Shown: one piece after another, positions 1 to 8,592 of the stretch
Position numbering within the stretch: position 1 is the first letter of the stretch
How the letters are laid out: each line of letters begins with the position of its first letter
Assembly (NCBI GenBank): GCA_900314715.1
Contig: OMWI01000050.1
Coordinates: 1 to 50,181 of the forward strand
Origin: an uncultured Prevotellaceae bacterium
Lineage (GTDB): Bacteria > Bacteroidota > Bacteroidia > Bacteroidales > Bacteroidaceae
Length of the DNA stretch: 50,181 nucleotides
Direction of reading: 5' to 3'
Translations under genes and position numbers: made by a program
Notes under the pieces: generated by a model
The model's database searches: none
Seen by the model: only the letters and a program-made list of their open reading frames with translations
Told to the model about the DNA's origin: nothing

Positions 1-2
1 AA

Positions 3-86
3 AGACTGGATTTCATGACACCAGTCGAGTTTATCAAACAAAAATATGGAGAGAATAAAACAATTATTAAGTTGTTGCGTTATTAA
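3..86 (+). CDS. C-terminal fragment of a possible transposase/integrase
   Basis: An open frame enters from the left edge and stops at a TAA at 84-86, giving about 27 residues. It contains LDFMTPVEFIKQKYG, which resembles the 'L..-TP-E-' segment that ends many DDE integrase/transposase proteins. The fragment is too short for a family call and its start lies outside the window. It could be chance. If real, it marks the edge of a mobile element just upstream of the secreted-protein pair. Confidence 0.3.
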   Translation, partial: RLDFMTPVEFIKQKYGENKTIIKLLRY

Positions 87-154
87 TTTGAATCCTGCTA
101 AGTATAACAAAAGTTAAATTGGGTACTTTTTAAATATATTTAAAATCTTTGTTG

Positions 155-163
155 TAATTTTGC
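155..163 (+). promoter_or_regulatory. Bacteroidota -7 promoter element
   Basis: TAATTTTGC fits the Bacteroidota housekeeping -7 consensus TAnnTTTGC. It lies about 40 bases before the start of the secreted-protein gene at 205, in an AT-rich stretch (87-204) that holds nothing else recognisable. The -33 TTTG is weak. Confidence 0.5.
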
Positions 164-204
164 ATAAATATTAATCATATAGAAAATTTACTAATTTTAT
201 CAAA

Positions 205-951
205 ATGTCAATAAATACTATGAAGATGAAAAACAAATTATTATCAATTGCCTTAGTTCTATTTGGAATGGCAATGAACGCTCAAGCACAGGTGAAAGTT
301 TGTAAGAGTTATGCCGATTTTATGGAGAATAAGTGGAGTCCATACGAATCGTTGACGGGTGACAAGAAACCAGATTCTTGTCGTATCAAATACAATGGTG
401 TCGACTTTGACATCAAGACTGATGACAAGGAGGTAAACCAAATTATCAAGAAGGAAGTCTTCATGATATCTGTTGATAACCAACTCTTCATTAACAGCCG
501 TTCTTTGCGCGATGACGACGGTGCCGTGCTGCCTATCAGCGCTTATACACGTGCCTTGCCATACAAAGGCAACAAACTCTGCGTGATTAGCTATAGGGTG
601 TCATTGGGCGACGTGTTGGATATTGTAAACGTAGGACTCGACATTGGTTTGATTGCTACGGGTAGTTATACTGCTGGTTCGCTCTTCTTGGCTGCGGATA
701 TGCTATTGACCAATGATGACTTGATGGAGAAACACGTCTTGTATCTATTGGATAAGGGCCCGAATGAAAAAGGTAAGATTCTCATGACGCGCATCAACGA
801 TAGTTTTATGGAAAACCTTCTGCGCGACGACCCAGTATTGTTTGAGCAATATCAGGGAAACCAAAAGAAAAGCAATCGTCAGTCGGCAGCCAATATATTG
901 CCAATTCTCGTGAAGAAAGGATTGATTAGCGATTATCATCATAAGAAATAA
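205..951 (+). CDS. Secreted protein of unknown function
   Basis: This 248-residue protein begins with a clear signal peptide: a short Lys-rich n-region, the hydrophobic stretch LLSIALVLFGMAMN, and an AQA-Q cleavage site. It is therefore probably periplasmic or surface exposed. A second in-frame ATG at 220 would give a more typical signal-peptide start (MKMKNKLL). Around residues 140-175 there is a long apolar, Gly/Ala-rich segment that could be a membrane-associated helix pair or a buried core. I recognise no catalytic motif. It ends 8 bases before the subtilase gene, so the two are probably co-transcribed, and it might assist or be processed by that protease. It could belong to a lineage-restricted DUF family. 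Confidence 0.75.
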   Translation: MSINTMKMKNKLLSIALVLFGMAMNAQAQVKVCKSYADFMENKWSPYESLTGDKKPDSCRIKYNGVDFDIKTDDKEVNQIIKKEVFMISVDNQLFINSRSLRDDDGAVLPISAYTRALPYKGNKLCVISYRVSLGDVLDIVNVGLDIGLIATGSYTAGSLFLAADMLLTNDDLMEKHVLYLLDKGPNEKGKILMTRINDSFMENLLRDDPVLFEQYQGNQKKSNRQSAANILPILVKKGLISDYHHKK

Positions 952-959
952 TTATAGTC

Positions 960-3347
960 ATGAAACGTAAACTATTTGGATTGCTGGTTGCTGCGTTGAT
1001 GATAGGGCAAACAGCAACGGCACAAAGTGTTTTTTCTCCTAATGTGAATAGTTTGAAGAACTTGTATCTTCAAAAGAACAATGTCCGTTTGGCTAAGCAG
1101 AATGAAGCCAATGCCGAGCGTACTACTTTCATCTTAACATGTGATCCCGACAAGAGTACCGCCTCTATCGCCAATGAGTTGAAGCAACTTGATGTAGAGA
1201 TTACCACCTTGATGGGTAATCAATTAGCTGTCTCGATGCCACTATCTAAATTGGAAGAAGTTGCCGCTGTTGATGGCATATTGCTCATCGATGTTCCCAC
1301 AGAAGGAAACGCAAAGACGGATATCTCCCGAGTTGTCACCCATACCAATGAAGTAATATACGGCACAGGTGCCAATCTGCCCCAGGCTTATACGGGTAAG
1401 GGAGTCATTATCGGTTTGATTGATAATGGTTACGACTACACGCACCCCATGTTTAAGGACAAAGACGGTAAGCTTCGTATTAAGGGTGTTTATTTGCCTG
1501 CAAATAACACTTTGGGTGATTTTTCTCTTGTCAACATTCCCGCGATAGATAACATGGGAAAAGCCACCACCACCACATTGCCAGGCTCTTTCATTACCAA
1601 TCCCCAAGTTATCCTTGATACATTGAAAGTGAAGGATTCTGGTTCGCATGGTACTTATTGTGCCGCAGCCGCCGCTGGTTCTTTTCAATCAAATGTAAAA
1701 GGACTTTTCAATGGTGAAGTGGGTGGTATGGCTCCCGATGCCGACATCCTCTTATGCCATCAAATGCCATCGTTGCAAGATGTAATTAATAATCCTGATA
1801 AGGTGACGGTTGAAATGATTGGGAACAATAGTATTAATTCATTAACCGCCATGTCTTATTATGCTGCCAAACAAAATAAGCCATTGGTAGTTAGTTGGAG
1901 TCAGAACAGGCATAATGGTTTTCACGACGGTACTAGTACGATGGCCCGTTATATTGGCAATTATTGTAAGAAAGGCACTATAGTAGCACTTTGCTCCAGT
2001 AATGAAGGAGGGGATCTTCAGTATATCAACAGAAGAATCAATGCTGGCAAAACGGTGGGGATATGGTTAACCCCTAATAACAATGAATTGGTGATGGACG
2101 GTTTTATCAAAACCAATAAGGAAATAAAAGTAGACTTGGCTATCATCGATTACCAATTAAAAGAAGTTTATCGTGCTAATTTGCCATTGACATCAGACCC
2201 AACGAAGGTGGATAATGATAGTAAAATGTTTTATGTCGGTTTAGATAAAAAAACTGGTCAAACATTTGGCCTTTCTACTTACCAGAATGGAATTGCACAG
2301 AAATTGCTTGACTATTTCCAACTAGCCAATATCGAATTTACCGTTTCCTCGGGAAATGGCATAGATGAAAGAAACCAGCATTATCCTTATGTACAATTGC
2401 GTTTCCATGCAACTTCCTATTATCCATTAGTTACTTCTGATAAGCAGCCCGCCTATAAGATAGAACTTAGTGTTACTTCCGTAGAGGATGACGTTGACTT
2501 GTACGCATGGGGCGATGATGGAACAAATTTGCAATCCAGCACGATGGAAGATCCTAATAGATATTTCTATGGTGACAACCAACACAGCATGGGCGATTGG
2601 AATACCAGTGGCGAACCTGTTACGATTGGTGCTTGGACAGCTAACGTACAGACTTATAGTGAGGGGGAACTTGAAACTAATAATCGTTATAAGTTAGGCG
2701 AATATGCACCTTTTAGTAGCTTTGGAAAAGATCTTAGCAGTCATGGAAGAAGTTATCCCGATGTTTGTGCTCCTGGTGTTTACGTGCTCTCTCCAGTCAG
2801 TAGCTTTGACCAATCCGTAGAATCAGGTTCCTTATATGCTGTTGAGAATCGGACAAACCAGTTTGTGGGGCAAACTACACCTCGTAAATATGGCTATCGG
2901 TTCGTCTCAGGTACTTCTTTGGCTACACCTACGGCAGCTGGCATTTTCGCCTTATGGGTACAGGCTGCCATGGATGTGAATAAGAAGCTTACCAACGCAG
3001 ATATAAAGGACATCATAGCTCATAGTAGTGATACCGATGAGTTTACGCAAGCTACTCCCGAACGGTTTGGCTGTGGTAAAATCAATGCCTATAAGGGATT
3101 GCTTTATGTGTTAGGTACGCAGACATCTATTCCAGAACTGCCGAAGAAGCACATTGGAGCTACGCTGGATGGCAATACGCTGCGTATAGAAGGCTATGAG
3201 AACGTTCCAGTAACGCTTTACAACCTCTCTGGACAGAAGGTGTTTAGTGCACAAGTAATCAACGGTGAAGTGCAGTTGCCCGCCCTCTCTTCTGGTGTTT
3301 ATGCCGTGAAGATTGGAACGCAAGGTTCTACGCTCATCAGATTGTAA
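960..3347 (+). CDS. Secreted S8 (subtilisin-like) serine protease
   Basis: This 795-residue protein is a secreted peptidase S8. A signal peptide (MKRKLFGLLVAALMIGQTATA-Q) is followed by a propeptide-like region at about residues 50-120. The catalytic triad is visible: Asp155 in GLIDNGYDYTHP, His230 in SGSHGTYCA, and Ser653 in SGTSLATPTAAG. The long interval between His and Ser (over 400 residues) indicates a sizeable insert, as in other large Bacteroidota subtilases. The last 70 or so residues (VTLYNLSGQKVF ... LSSGVYAVKI) resemble a C-terminal secretion/sorting beta-sandwich of the type used by type IX secretion or cell-surface targeting. It follows the secreted protein at 205-951 by 8 bases and is probably in the same transcript. 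Likely role: extracellular protein degradation or maturation. Substrate unknown. Confidence 0.92.
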   Translation: MKRKLFGLLVAALMIGQTATAQSVFSPNVNSLKNLYLQKNNVRLAKQNEANAERTTFILTCDPDKSTASIANELKQLDVEITTLMGNQLAVSMPLSKLEEVAAVDGILLIDVPTEGNAKTDISRVVTHTNEVIYGTGANLPQAYTGKGVIIGLIDNGYDYTHPMFKDKDGKLRIKGVYLPANNTLGDFSLVNIPAIDNMGKATTTTLPGSFITNPQVILDTLKVKDSGSHGTYCAAAAAGSFQSNVKGLFNGEVGGMAPDADILLCHQMPSLQDVINNPDKVTVEMIGNNSINSLTAMSYYAAKQNKPLVVSWSQNRHNGFHDGTSTMARYIGNYCKKGTIVALCSSNEGGDLQYINRRINAGKTVGIWLTPNNNELVMDGFIKTNKEIKVDLAIIDYQLKEVYRANLPLTSDPTKVDNDSKMFYVGLDKKTGQTFGLSTYQNGIAQKLLDYFQLANIEFTVSSGNGIDERNQHYPYVQLRFHATSYYPLVTSDKQPAYKIELSVTSVEDDVDLYAWGDDGTNLQSSTMEDPNRYFYGDNQHSMGDWNTSGEPVTIGAWTANVQTYSEGELETNNRYKLGEYAPFSSFGKDLSSHGRSYPDVCAPGVYVLSPVSSFDQSVESGSLYAVENRTNQFVGQTTPRKYGYRFVSGTSLATPTAAGIFALWVQAAMDVNKKLTNADIKDIIAHSSDTDEFTQATPERFGCGKINAYKGLLYVLGTQTSIPELPKKHIGATLDGNTLRIEGYENVPVTLYNLSGQKVFSAQVINGEVQLPALSSGVYAVKIGTQGSTLIRL

Positions 3348-3424
3348 ATGATAATGAAGAGTCCGATTGTCAAAGGTTTTATCTCGCTTGTTTGCGAAAG
3401 AATCGGGATTCTTCAAGATTCAAT

Positions 3425-3451
3425 AAGAGGGTGTGCCTGGCACATCCTCTT
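3425..3451 (+). terminator. Hairpin downstream of the subtilase gene
   Basis: The arms AAGAGGGTGTGCC and GGCACATCCTCTT pair almost perfectly (one G-T) with a tiny loop. The hairpin sits 78 bases after the protease stop and before the next promoter. The downstream T-tract is weak, so termination strength is uncertain. Confidence 0.6.
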
Positions 3452-3487
3452 CCACGTTTATATAACGAATTATTTCGGTAAAAATAG

Positions 3488-3496
3488 TATATTTGC
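3488..3496 (+). promoter_or_regulatory. Bacteroidota -7 promoter element
   Basis: TATATTTGC matches TAnnTTTGC, about 20 bases before the ATG at 3517. This implies a very short leader of roughly 14 nucleotides for the ATP-grasp-like gene. It also argues against the overlapping short frame at 3348-3548 being a gene. Confidence 0.6.
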
Positions 3497-3516
3497 ACTC
3501 AAATTGAGCTTGCTTC

Positions 3517-4554
3517 ATGATTCTGCACGTATTCAATCCCGAACATGAGATGGCGCTTGCCGCCAATCTCCATCAGTTTACCTCTCCGCGAGCAGGGAGG
3601 GAGATGCGTTCGTATCTGTCGTTTTTGCCCGCTTTATGGGCAAACGATGGAGATGCGGTTTGGGTGGAAGATGTTGAGAAGGCTCATGAGTCTTTGGAAA
3701 GAATAGGTTTACCTTATGCAAACATCATGTTTGTGACGGCTAAACATATTCCCCAGTTGCCTATAGATAGTGTTTATCCGTGGGGATGGGATCGTTCAAT
3801 TGTTCATCAACTGAAACGCTTGCAAGTATCGTCTGCTTGTTTGCCCACCGATGATCAATTGAGAGAGATACGTGAAATCAGTAGTCGCCAATGGACTTCC
3901 ATTCATCTATTGCCCATTTTGAATGAGTTGGACGAGACAATCGTTTGTGAAGCCGATTATGTCACGTCGTTATCATCATTCACACGTCCTGTTGTCTTCA
4001 AGTCTCCTTGGAGTTGTAGTGGGAGAGGAGTGCGATATGCTCTCAATGAACAACAATTCTCGGCAAACCAAAATTGGGCGAAAAACGTTATTGAGAAACA
4101 GGGTGGAATAATGGTTGAACCCTATTATCAGCACTCATTGGATTTTGCCATGGAGTTTGAATCCACCGCAGAAGGAATAAAATATCTTGGAATTTCGTTG
4201 TTTTTGACCAATTTGGGAGGGTACACGGGCAACATTCTTGCGTCTGAAGATTATAAACTACAAGTGATTTCCCAATATATCCCCTTGTCTGTGTTGGACA
4301 AAGTGAGGGTTGAACTATTAAAACAAATGAAAGAATATCTTCAAGATACATATTGGGGACCTTTTGGAGTGGATATGATGGTGGTTAACGATGAAAGCCA
4401 TTATCGGTTGCATCCTTGTGTGGAATTAAACTTGAGGAGAACGATGGGACATGTGGCATTGTCGTTACAATCCAAGTTCGTTCATCCTATGTTGATGAGC
4501 GTGAAATATGATAAGGGTTATCGATTGGACATTTCACCGATGGAAAGTATATGA
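3517..4554 (+). CDS. ATP-grasp-like protein of unknown substrate
   Basis: This 345-residue cytoplasmic protein has no signal peptide. Two segments suggest the ATP-grasp fold: a Lys/Gly-rich nucleotide-binding loop, VVFKSPWSCSGRGV, with Lys162, and a C-terminal metal-binding-type strand, HPCVELNLRRTMGH, with Glu303 and Asn305 spaced as in ATP-grasp enzymes (E-x-N). ATP-grasp enzymes ligate a carboxylate to an amine, thiol or hydroxyl via an acyl-phosphate. The N-terminus (MILHVFNPEHEMALA) is distinctive and I cannot assign a substrate. It is a single gene with its own promoter, followed 39 bases later by a GH43 gene with no obvious functional link. The fold assignment rests on motif reading only. 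Confidence 0.6.
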   Translation: MILHVFNPEHEMALAANLHQFTSPRAGREMRSYLSFLPALWANDGDAVWVEDVEKAHESLERIGLPYANIMFVTAKHIPQLPIDSVYPWGWDRSIVHQLKRLQVSSACLPTDDQLREIREISSRQWTSIHLLPILNELDETIVCEADYVTSLSSFTRPVVFKSPWSCSGRGVRYALNEQQFSANQNWAKNVIEKQGGIMVEPYYQHSLDFAMEFESTAEGIKYLGISLFLTNLGGYTGNILASEDYKLQVISQYIPLSVLDKVRVELLKQMKEYLQDTYWGPFGVDMMVVNDESHYRLHPCVELNLRRTMGHVALSLQSKFVHPMLMSVKYDKGYRLDISPMESI

Positions 4555-4593
4555 GACATAATAAATTGAACATACATTATTAATAATATTGAA

Positions 4594-6243
4594 ATGAAGA
4601 CAAAGACTTTTTTACTGGGAATGATGATGCTTCCCATGACCGTGATGGCGCAGAATTATGTTTCGGAAGTATGGTGTCCGGACAATGGAGACGGTACATA
4701 CACCAATCCAGTAATTAATGCTGACTATAGCGACCCTGACGTGATAGCCGTAGGAGAAGACTATTATCTCACGGCTAGTTCGTTTGCCAGTATGCCAGGA
4801 CTTCCTATCTTGCATAGTAAGGATATGGTGAATTGGGAAATCATCAATTACGCGTTGAGAAGTCAATTCCCCGATTCACCCGCACCACAACATGGAAATG
4901 GCGTGTGGGCTCCGAGTATCCGTTACCATCAAGGAGAATATTACATTTATTGGGGCGACCCAGACAATGGCGTGATGATGGTAAAGACAAAAGACCCATA
5001 CGGAAGATGGGAAGACCCCGTTTGCGTGATTCCTGGCAAGGGAATGATTGATACAACTCCACTATGGGACGATGATGGTCGTTGTTATCTTGTTAACGGA
5101 TGGGCTGGTAGTAGAGCTGGATTCAATAGTATACTTACCGTTCGTGAATTGTCTGCCGACGGAACGAAAGCCATTAGCGACCCCATCATCGTGTTTGATG
5201 GCGGAAATGAGAATCGCACGGCAGAAGGTCCTAAGTTCTACAAACGTGACGGATGGTATTGGATTATGTGTCCTGCAGGTGGAGTGGAACAAGGTTGGCA
5301 ATTAGCCATGCGTTCGAAATCTCCATACGGACCATACGAGTGCAAGACGGTCTTGGCACAAGGAAACACGAAGGTAAATGGTCCTCACCAAGGTGGTTGG
5401 GTACATACGGCATTTGGAGAAGATTGGTTTATGCACTTCCAAGATAAAGGTTGTTATGGTCGCGTGGTTCATTTGCAACCCGTTACATGGAAGGACAATT
5501 GGCCAGTGATGGGAATCGTACCTAAGAAAGGCTATTGTGGTGAACCCGTGATGACTTACAAGAAACCCAAGACTGCTGCTTCCGTGGCACTTTGCAATCC
5601 CGTTGAATCAGATGAATTCAATCAACCCGCTTTAGGCAAGCAATGGCAATGGGCAGGAGATTATCATCAGTTGTATGGAATGCCTACCGCAGATGGATTC
5701 TTCCGTCTTTTTTGCTATAAGTTAGGCACTCAAAACATTCCCGTTAACTTATGGCAGAATCCAGCTATGTTGCTTCAGAAAACGCCAGCCGACGTGTTTA
5801 CCGCAACCACAAAGGTTCGTTTTGCTGCCAAGGCAGAAAAGCAATATGGTGGAATCATCATGTTCGGTATGGATTACTCAGCCCTTGTCGTGAAAAGAGT
5901 AGGGGATGAATTCCAATTGCAACAGATTACGTGCAAGGCAGCCGATAAGGGCAAGGATGAAACTATCCAAGTGCTCGCCACATTGAAACCTACGGATAAG
6001 GATAAGGTAAACTACAACCCCGCTTTGTATGAAGATGTGTATTTGAGAATCAAGGTAAAAGACGGGAAATGCACTTTTGCTTATAGCACCAACGGCAAGT
6101 CGTATAAGGAAGTAGGTACCGAATTCACGATGAAAGAAGGAAAGTGGATTGGTGCGAAAGTAGGACTTGTTGCCTCGCAACCAATAGACATAAAAGGAAA
6201 CAACGGATATTTAGACATAGACTGGTTCCGCATCACGAAATAA
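4594..6243 (+). CDS. Secreted GH43 glycosidase (beta-xylosidase/alpha-arabinofuranosidase type)
   Basis: This 549-residue protein has a signal peptide (MKTKTFLLGMMMLPMTVMA-Q). The five-bladed GH43 catalytic domain covers about residues 35-320 and all three acidic residues are recognisable: catalytic base Asp47 in YSDPDVI, pKa modulator Asp153 in GMIDTTPLW, and acid Glu211 in TAEGPKFY. A C-terminal beta-sandwich from about residue 340 (VESDEFNQPALGKQWQW to DIDWFRITK) is the concanavalin-like domain commonly fused to GH43 beta-xylosidases. GH43 enzymes release xylose or arabinose from plant arabinoxylan or arabinan. The exact subfamily cannot be fixed by eye. It is followed by a new promoter, so it is probably not co-transcribed with the GDP-fucose genes. 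Confidence 0.9.
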   Translation: MKTKTFLLGMMMLPMTVMAQNYVSEVWCPDNGDGTYTNPVINADYSDPDVIAVGEDYYLTASSFASMPGLPILHSKDMVNWEIINYALRSQFPDSPAPQHGNGVWAPSIRYHQGEYYIYWGDPDNGVMMVKTKDPYGRWEDPVCVIPGKGMIDTTPLWDDDGRCYLVNGWAGSRAGFNSILTVRELSADGTKAISDPIIVFDGGNENRTAEGPKFYKRDGWYWIMCPAGGVEQGWQLAMRSKSPYGPYECKTVLAQGNTKVNGPHQGGWVHTAFGEDWFMHFQDKGCYGRVVHLQPVTWKDNWPVMGIVPKKGYCGEPVMTYKKPKTAASVALCNPVESDEFNQPALGKQWQWAGDYHQLYGMPTADGFFRLFCYKLGTQNIPVNLWQNPAMLLQKTPADVFTATTKVRFAAKAEKQYGGIIMFGMDYSALVVKRVGDEFQLQQITCKAADKGKDETIQVLATLKPTDKDKVNYNPALYEDVYLRIKVKDGKCTFAYSTNGKSYKEVGTEFTMKEGKWIGAKVGLVASQPIDIKGNNGYLDIDWFRITK

Positions 6244-6282
6244 GCATGTTTTCATGTTATTTTCGTTAATTATCTAAAATCA

Positions 6283-6315
6283 TTTGTTCAATCAGATGAT
6301 TTTTAGTAAATTTGC
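6283..6315 (+). promoter_or_regulatory. Promoter of the GDP-fucose genes
   Basis: TTTG at 6283-6286, a 20-base spacer and TAAATTTGC at 6307-6315 form a complete Bacteroidota promoter. Because the -7 box overlaps a possible TTG start at 6312, translation of manC must begin downstream, at the ATG at 6345. Confidence 0.7.
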
Positions 6316-6344
6316 GCTTTCTACACGAAAGTAAACGGAACGCT

Positions 6345-7412
6345 ATGGCAATAAAGAAGAATAACCACGTAGTGATAATGGCTGGTGGCGTAGGAAGTCG
6401 CATCTGGCCAATGAGTACAGTTGATAACCCCAAGCAGTTTATCGACATCTTGGGGGTGGGTCGTTCGCTGTTACAACTTACGTTCGACAGGTTTAAGGGA
6501 ATCTGCCCGAATGAGAATACTTGGGTGGTGACAAATAAGAAGTATGCTGAAATCATTCAACAGCAGTTGCCTGAGATTCCCGTTGAGAATATCTTATTGG
6601 AACCCTGTAGGCGCAATACCGCTCCATGTATAGCATACGTGAGTTGGCGCATCAAGTCAAAAGACCCCCAAGCCAATATTGTTGTAACTCCCAGTGATCA
6701 TGTTGTGATGAACGAAGGCGAGTTTCAACGAGTGGTAAAGACTTGCTTGAAGTTTTCGGGTGAGAGCGATGCTATCGTTACGTTGGGAATGAAGCCCAAC
6801 AGACCTGAAACTGGCTATGGGTATATACAAGCCGACTTGTCTTCCAGTTCTGTTCGCAACAGAGAGATTTATCGTGTAGACCAATTCAGGGAGAAACCTG
6901 ATTTGGCGACAGCTCAAAAATACATTAAACAAAACAACTTCTTTTGGAATGCAGGTATTTTCATTTGGAATGTGAATACCATTGTCAATGCGTTCCGCGT
7001 GTACCAACCTTCCATCAGTAAGGTTTTTGAAGGTCTTACTGATGTGTATGGCACTCCAGAAGAACAACAGATGATCGACGACCAATATCCAAGATGCGAG
7101 AATATCTCCGTGGATTATGCCATCATGGAGAAGGTTTCGGAAATCTTCGTTTGTCCCGCCAGTTTTGGATGGAGTGATTTGGGAACGTGGGGCTCATTGT
7201 TGAATCAAGTCCATCGTGATTTATACGGCAACGCATGTATCGGTCCCGATATTTCCATGTATGACTCACATAATTGCGTGGTGCATACTACGCAAGAAAA
7301 GAAGGTGGTTATCCAGGGACTCGATGATTATATCGTTGCAGAAAAAGATGGAACGTTGCTTATCTGTAAGTTGGCAGAGGAACAACGAATCAAACAATTT
7401 AGTGGAGAATAA
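6345..7412 (+). CDS. manC: Mannose-1-phosphate guanylyltransferase
   Basis: This 355-residue cytoplasmic enzyme makes GDP-mannose from mannose-1-phosphate and GTP. The nucleotidyltransferase signature is intact near the N-terminus (MAGGVGSRIWPMS, residues 12-24, then NPKQF at 28-32). Further conserved segments follow: VVTPSDHVV, VDQFREKPD and FFWNAGIFIW. The protein is the short, single-domain type without the phosphomannose-isomerase extension. The ATG at 6345 is chosen because the promoter overlaps any earlier start. The stop codon directly abuts the gmd start codon, so manC and gmd are transcribed, and probably translated, together as the first two steps toward GDP-L-fucose. Confidence 0.93.
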   Translation: MAIKKNNHVVIMAGGVGSRIWPMSTVDNPKQFIDILGVGRSLLQLTFDRFKGICPNENTWVVTNKKYAEIIQQQLPEIPVENILLEPCRRNTAPCIAYVSWRIKSKDPQANIVVTPSDHVVMNEGEFQRVVKTCLKFSGESDAIVTLGMKPNRPETGYGYIQADLSSSSVRNREIYRVDQFREKPDLATAQKYIKQNNFFWNAGIFIWNVNTIVNAFRVYQPSISKVFEGLTDVYGTPEEQQMIDDQYPRCENISVDYAIMEKVSEIFVCPASFGWSDLGTWGSLLNQVHRDLYGNACIGPDISMYDSHNCVVHTTQEKKVVIQGLDDYIVAEKDGTLLICKLAEEQRIKQFSGE

Positions 7413-8504
7413 ATGAAAGAACAAATGGATAAGAAAGTAGCATTAATTACTGGTATTACAGGACAAGATGGATCATATCTTGCAGAGTTTCTGATTGAAA
7501 AAGGCTATGAAGTACATGGTTTGCTTCGTCGCTCATCATCATTCAATACGGGTAGAATTGAACACTTGTATTTGGACGAGTGGGTTCGTGACATGAAAAA
7601 GCAACGCCTTGTGAATTTACATTGGGCAGACATGACCGATTCTTCTTCCTTGATTCGCATCATCGCGGAAGTAATGCCAAGCGAGATTTATAATTTGGCA
7701 GCCCAAAGCCACGTGAAAGTAAGTTTTGACGTTCCTGAATACACGGCTGAAACGGATGCTATTGGTGTGCTTCGATTGTTGGAGGCCGTTCGTATCGTAG
7801 GTATAGAGAAGAAGTGCCGCATCTATCAAGCTTCTACATCAGAACTATTCGGTAAGGTTCAGGAAGTGCCACAAAAGGAAACGACTCCTTTTTATCCCCG
7901 TTCTCCATATTCCGTTGCCAAGCTATACGGTTTCTGGATTATGAAGAATTATCGTGAGTCATACGGTATGTATTGTTGCAATGGTATCTTGTTTAATCAT
8001 GAGAGCGAGCGTCGTGGCGAGAATTTCGTAACGCGTAAGATTACGCTTGCCGCAGCTCGTATTGTGCAAGGATTCCAAGACAAGTTGTATTTGGGAAACT
8101 TGAATTCATTGCGCGATTGGGGATATGCTAAGGATTACATCGAATGTATGTGGTTGATGATGCAACAACCTGAGCCAGACGATTACGTGATTGCTACGGG
8201 TGAATACCATACCGTTCGCGAGTTTGCTACATTGGCTTTCAAACACGTAGGCATTGAATTGGAATGGAAAGGTGAAGGCGTGGAAGAACAAGGAATCGAC
8301 AAGGCTACGGGTAAAGTGCTTGTAGAGGTAGACCCCAAGTATTTCCGTCCTGCTGAGGTAGACCAGTTGCTCGGAGACCCAACGAAAGCCAAGGAAACGT
8401 TAGGTTGGAATCCACGAAAGACTTCATTCGAAACACTTGTGAAAATCATGGTTGAACATGATATGAGATTTGTCAAGAAATTACACTTGAAATCACAAAT
8501 ATAA
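7413..8504 (+). CDS. gmd: GDP-mannose 4,6-dehydratase
   Basis: This 363-residue enzyme converts GDP-mannose to GDP-4-keto-6-deoxymannose with bound NADP. It is an extended short-chain dehydrogenase: the Rossmann motif GITGQDGSY starts at residue 14, [11 protein letters not shown] carries the active-site Thr/Ser-Glu, and Tyr166-x3-Lys170 (YSVAK) is the catalytic pair. The segment [17 protein letters not shown] is a strong family hallmark. The start immediately follows the manC stop with no gap. An alternative ATG four codons in ([10 protein letters not shown]) is equally plausible. A terminator-like hairpin follows the gene before fcl. Confidence 0.95.
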   Translation: MKEQMDKKVALITGITGQDGSYLAEFLIEKGYEVHGLLRRSSSFNTGRIEHLYLDEWVRDMKKQRLVNLHWADMTDSSSLIRIIAEVMPSEIYNLAAQSHVKVSFDVPEYTAETDAIGVLRLLEAVRIVGIEKKCRIYQASTSELFGKVQEVPQKETTPFYPRSPYSVAKLYGFWIMKNYRESYGMYCCNGILFNHESERRGENFVTRKITLAAARIVQGFQDKLYLGNLNSLRDWGYAKDYIECMWLMMQQPEPDDYVIATGEYHTVREFATLAFKHVGIELEWKGEGVEEQGIDKATGKVLVEVDPKYFRPAEVDQLLGDPTKAKETLGWNPRKTSFETLVKIMVEHDMRFVKKLHLKSQI

Positions 8505-8521
8505 TAAAGTATAATAGTGTT

Positions 8522-8573
8522 GAGCGTTTGGTGTTGAGCGTATTTTTACCAAAACACTAAACGCTCATTTTTT
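8522..8573 (+). terminator. Rho-independent-type terminator between gmd and fcl
   Basis: GAGCGTTTGGTGTT (8522-8535) pairs with AACACTAAACGCTC (8553-8566) with one G-T pair, and a run of T follows. No -7 box is evident between it and fcl, so it may attenuate rather than fully stop transcription into fcl. Confidence 0.65.
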
Positions 8574-8592
8574 AATAATAAACATCACGATT

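Noticed and set aside
3348-3548. 66-codon plus-strand frame after the subtilase gene
   Set aside because: It spans a terminator hairpin and the promoter and start of the next gene, and its peptide has no recognisable feature.
6312-6344. TTG start extending manC by 11 codons
   Set aside because: The TTG lies inside the -7 promoter box. The ATG at 6345 gives the normal family N-terminus.
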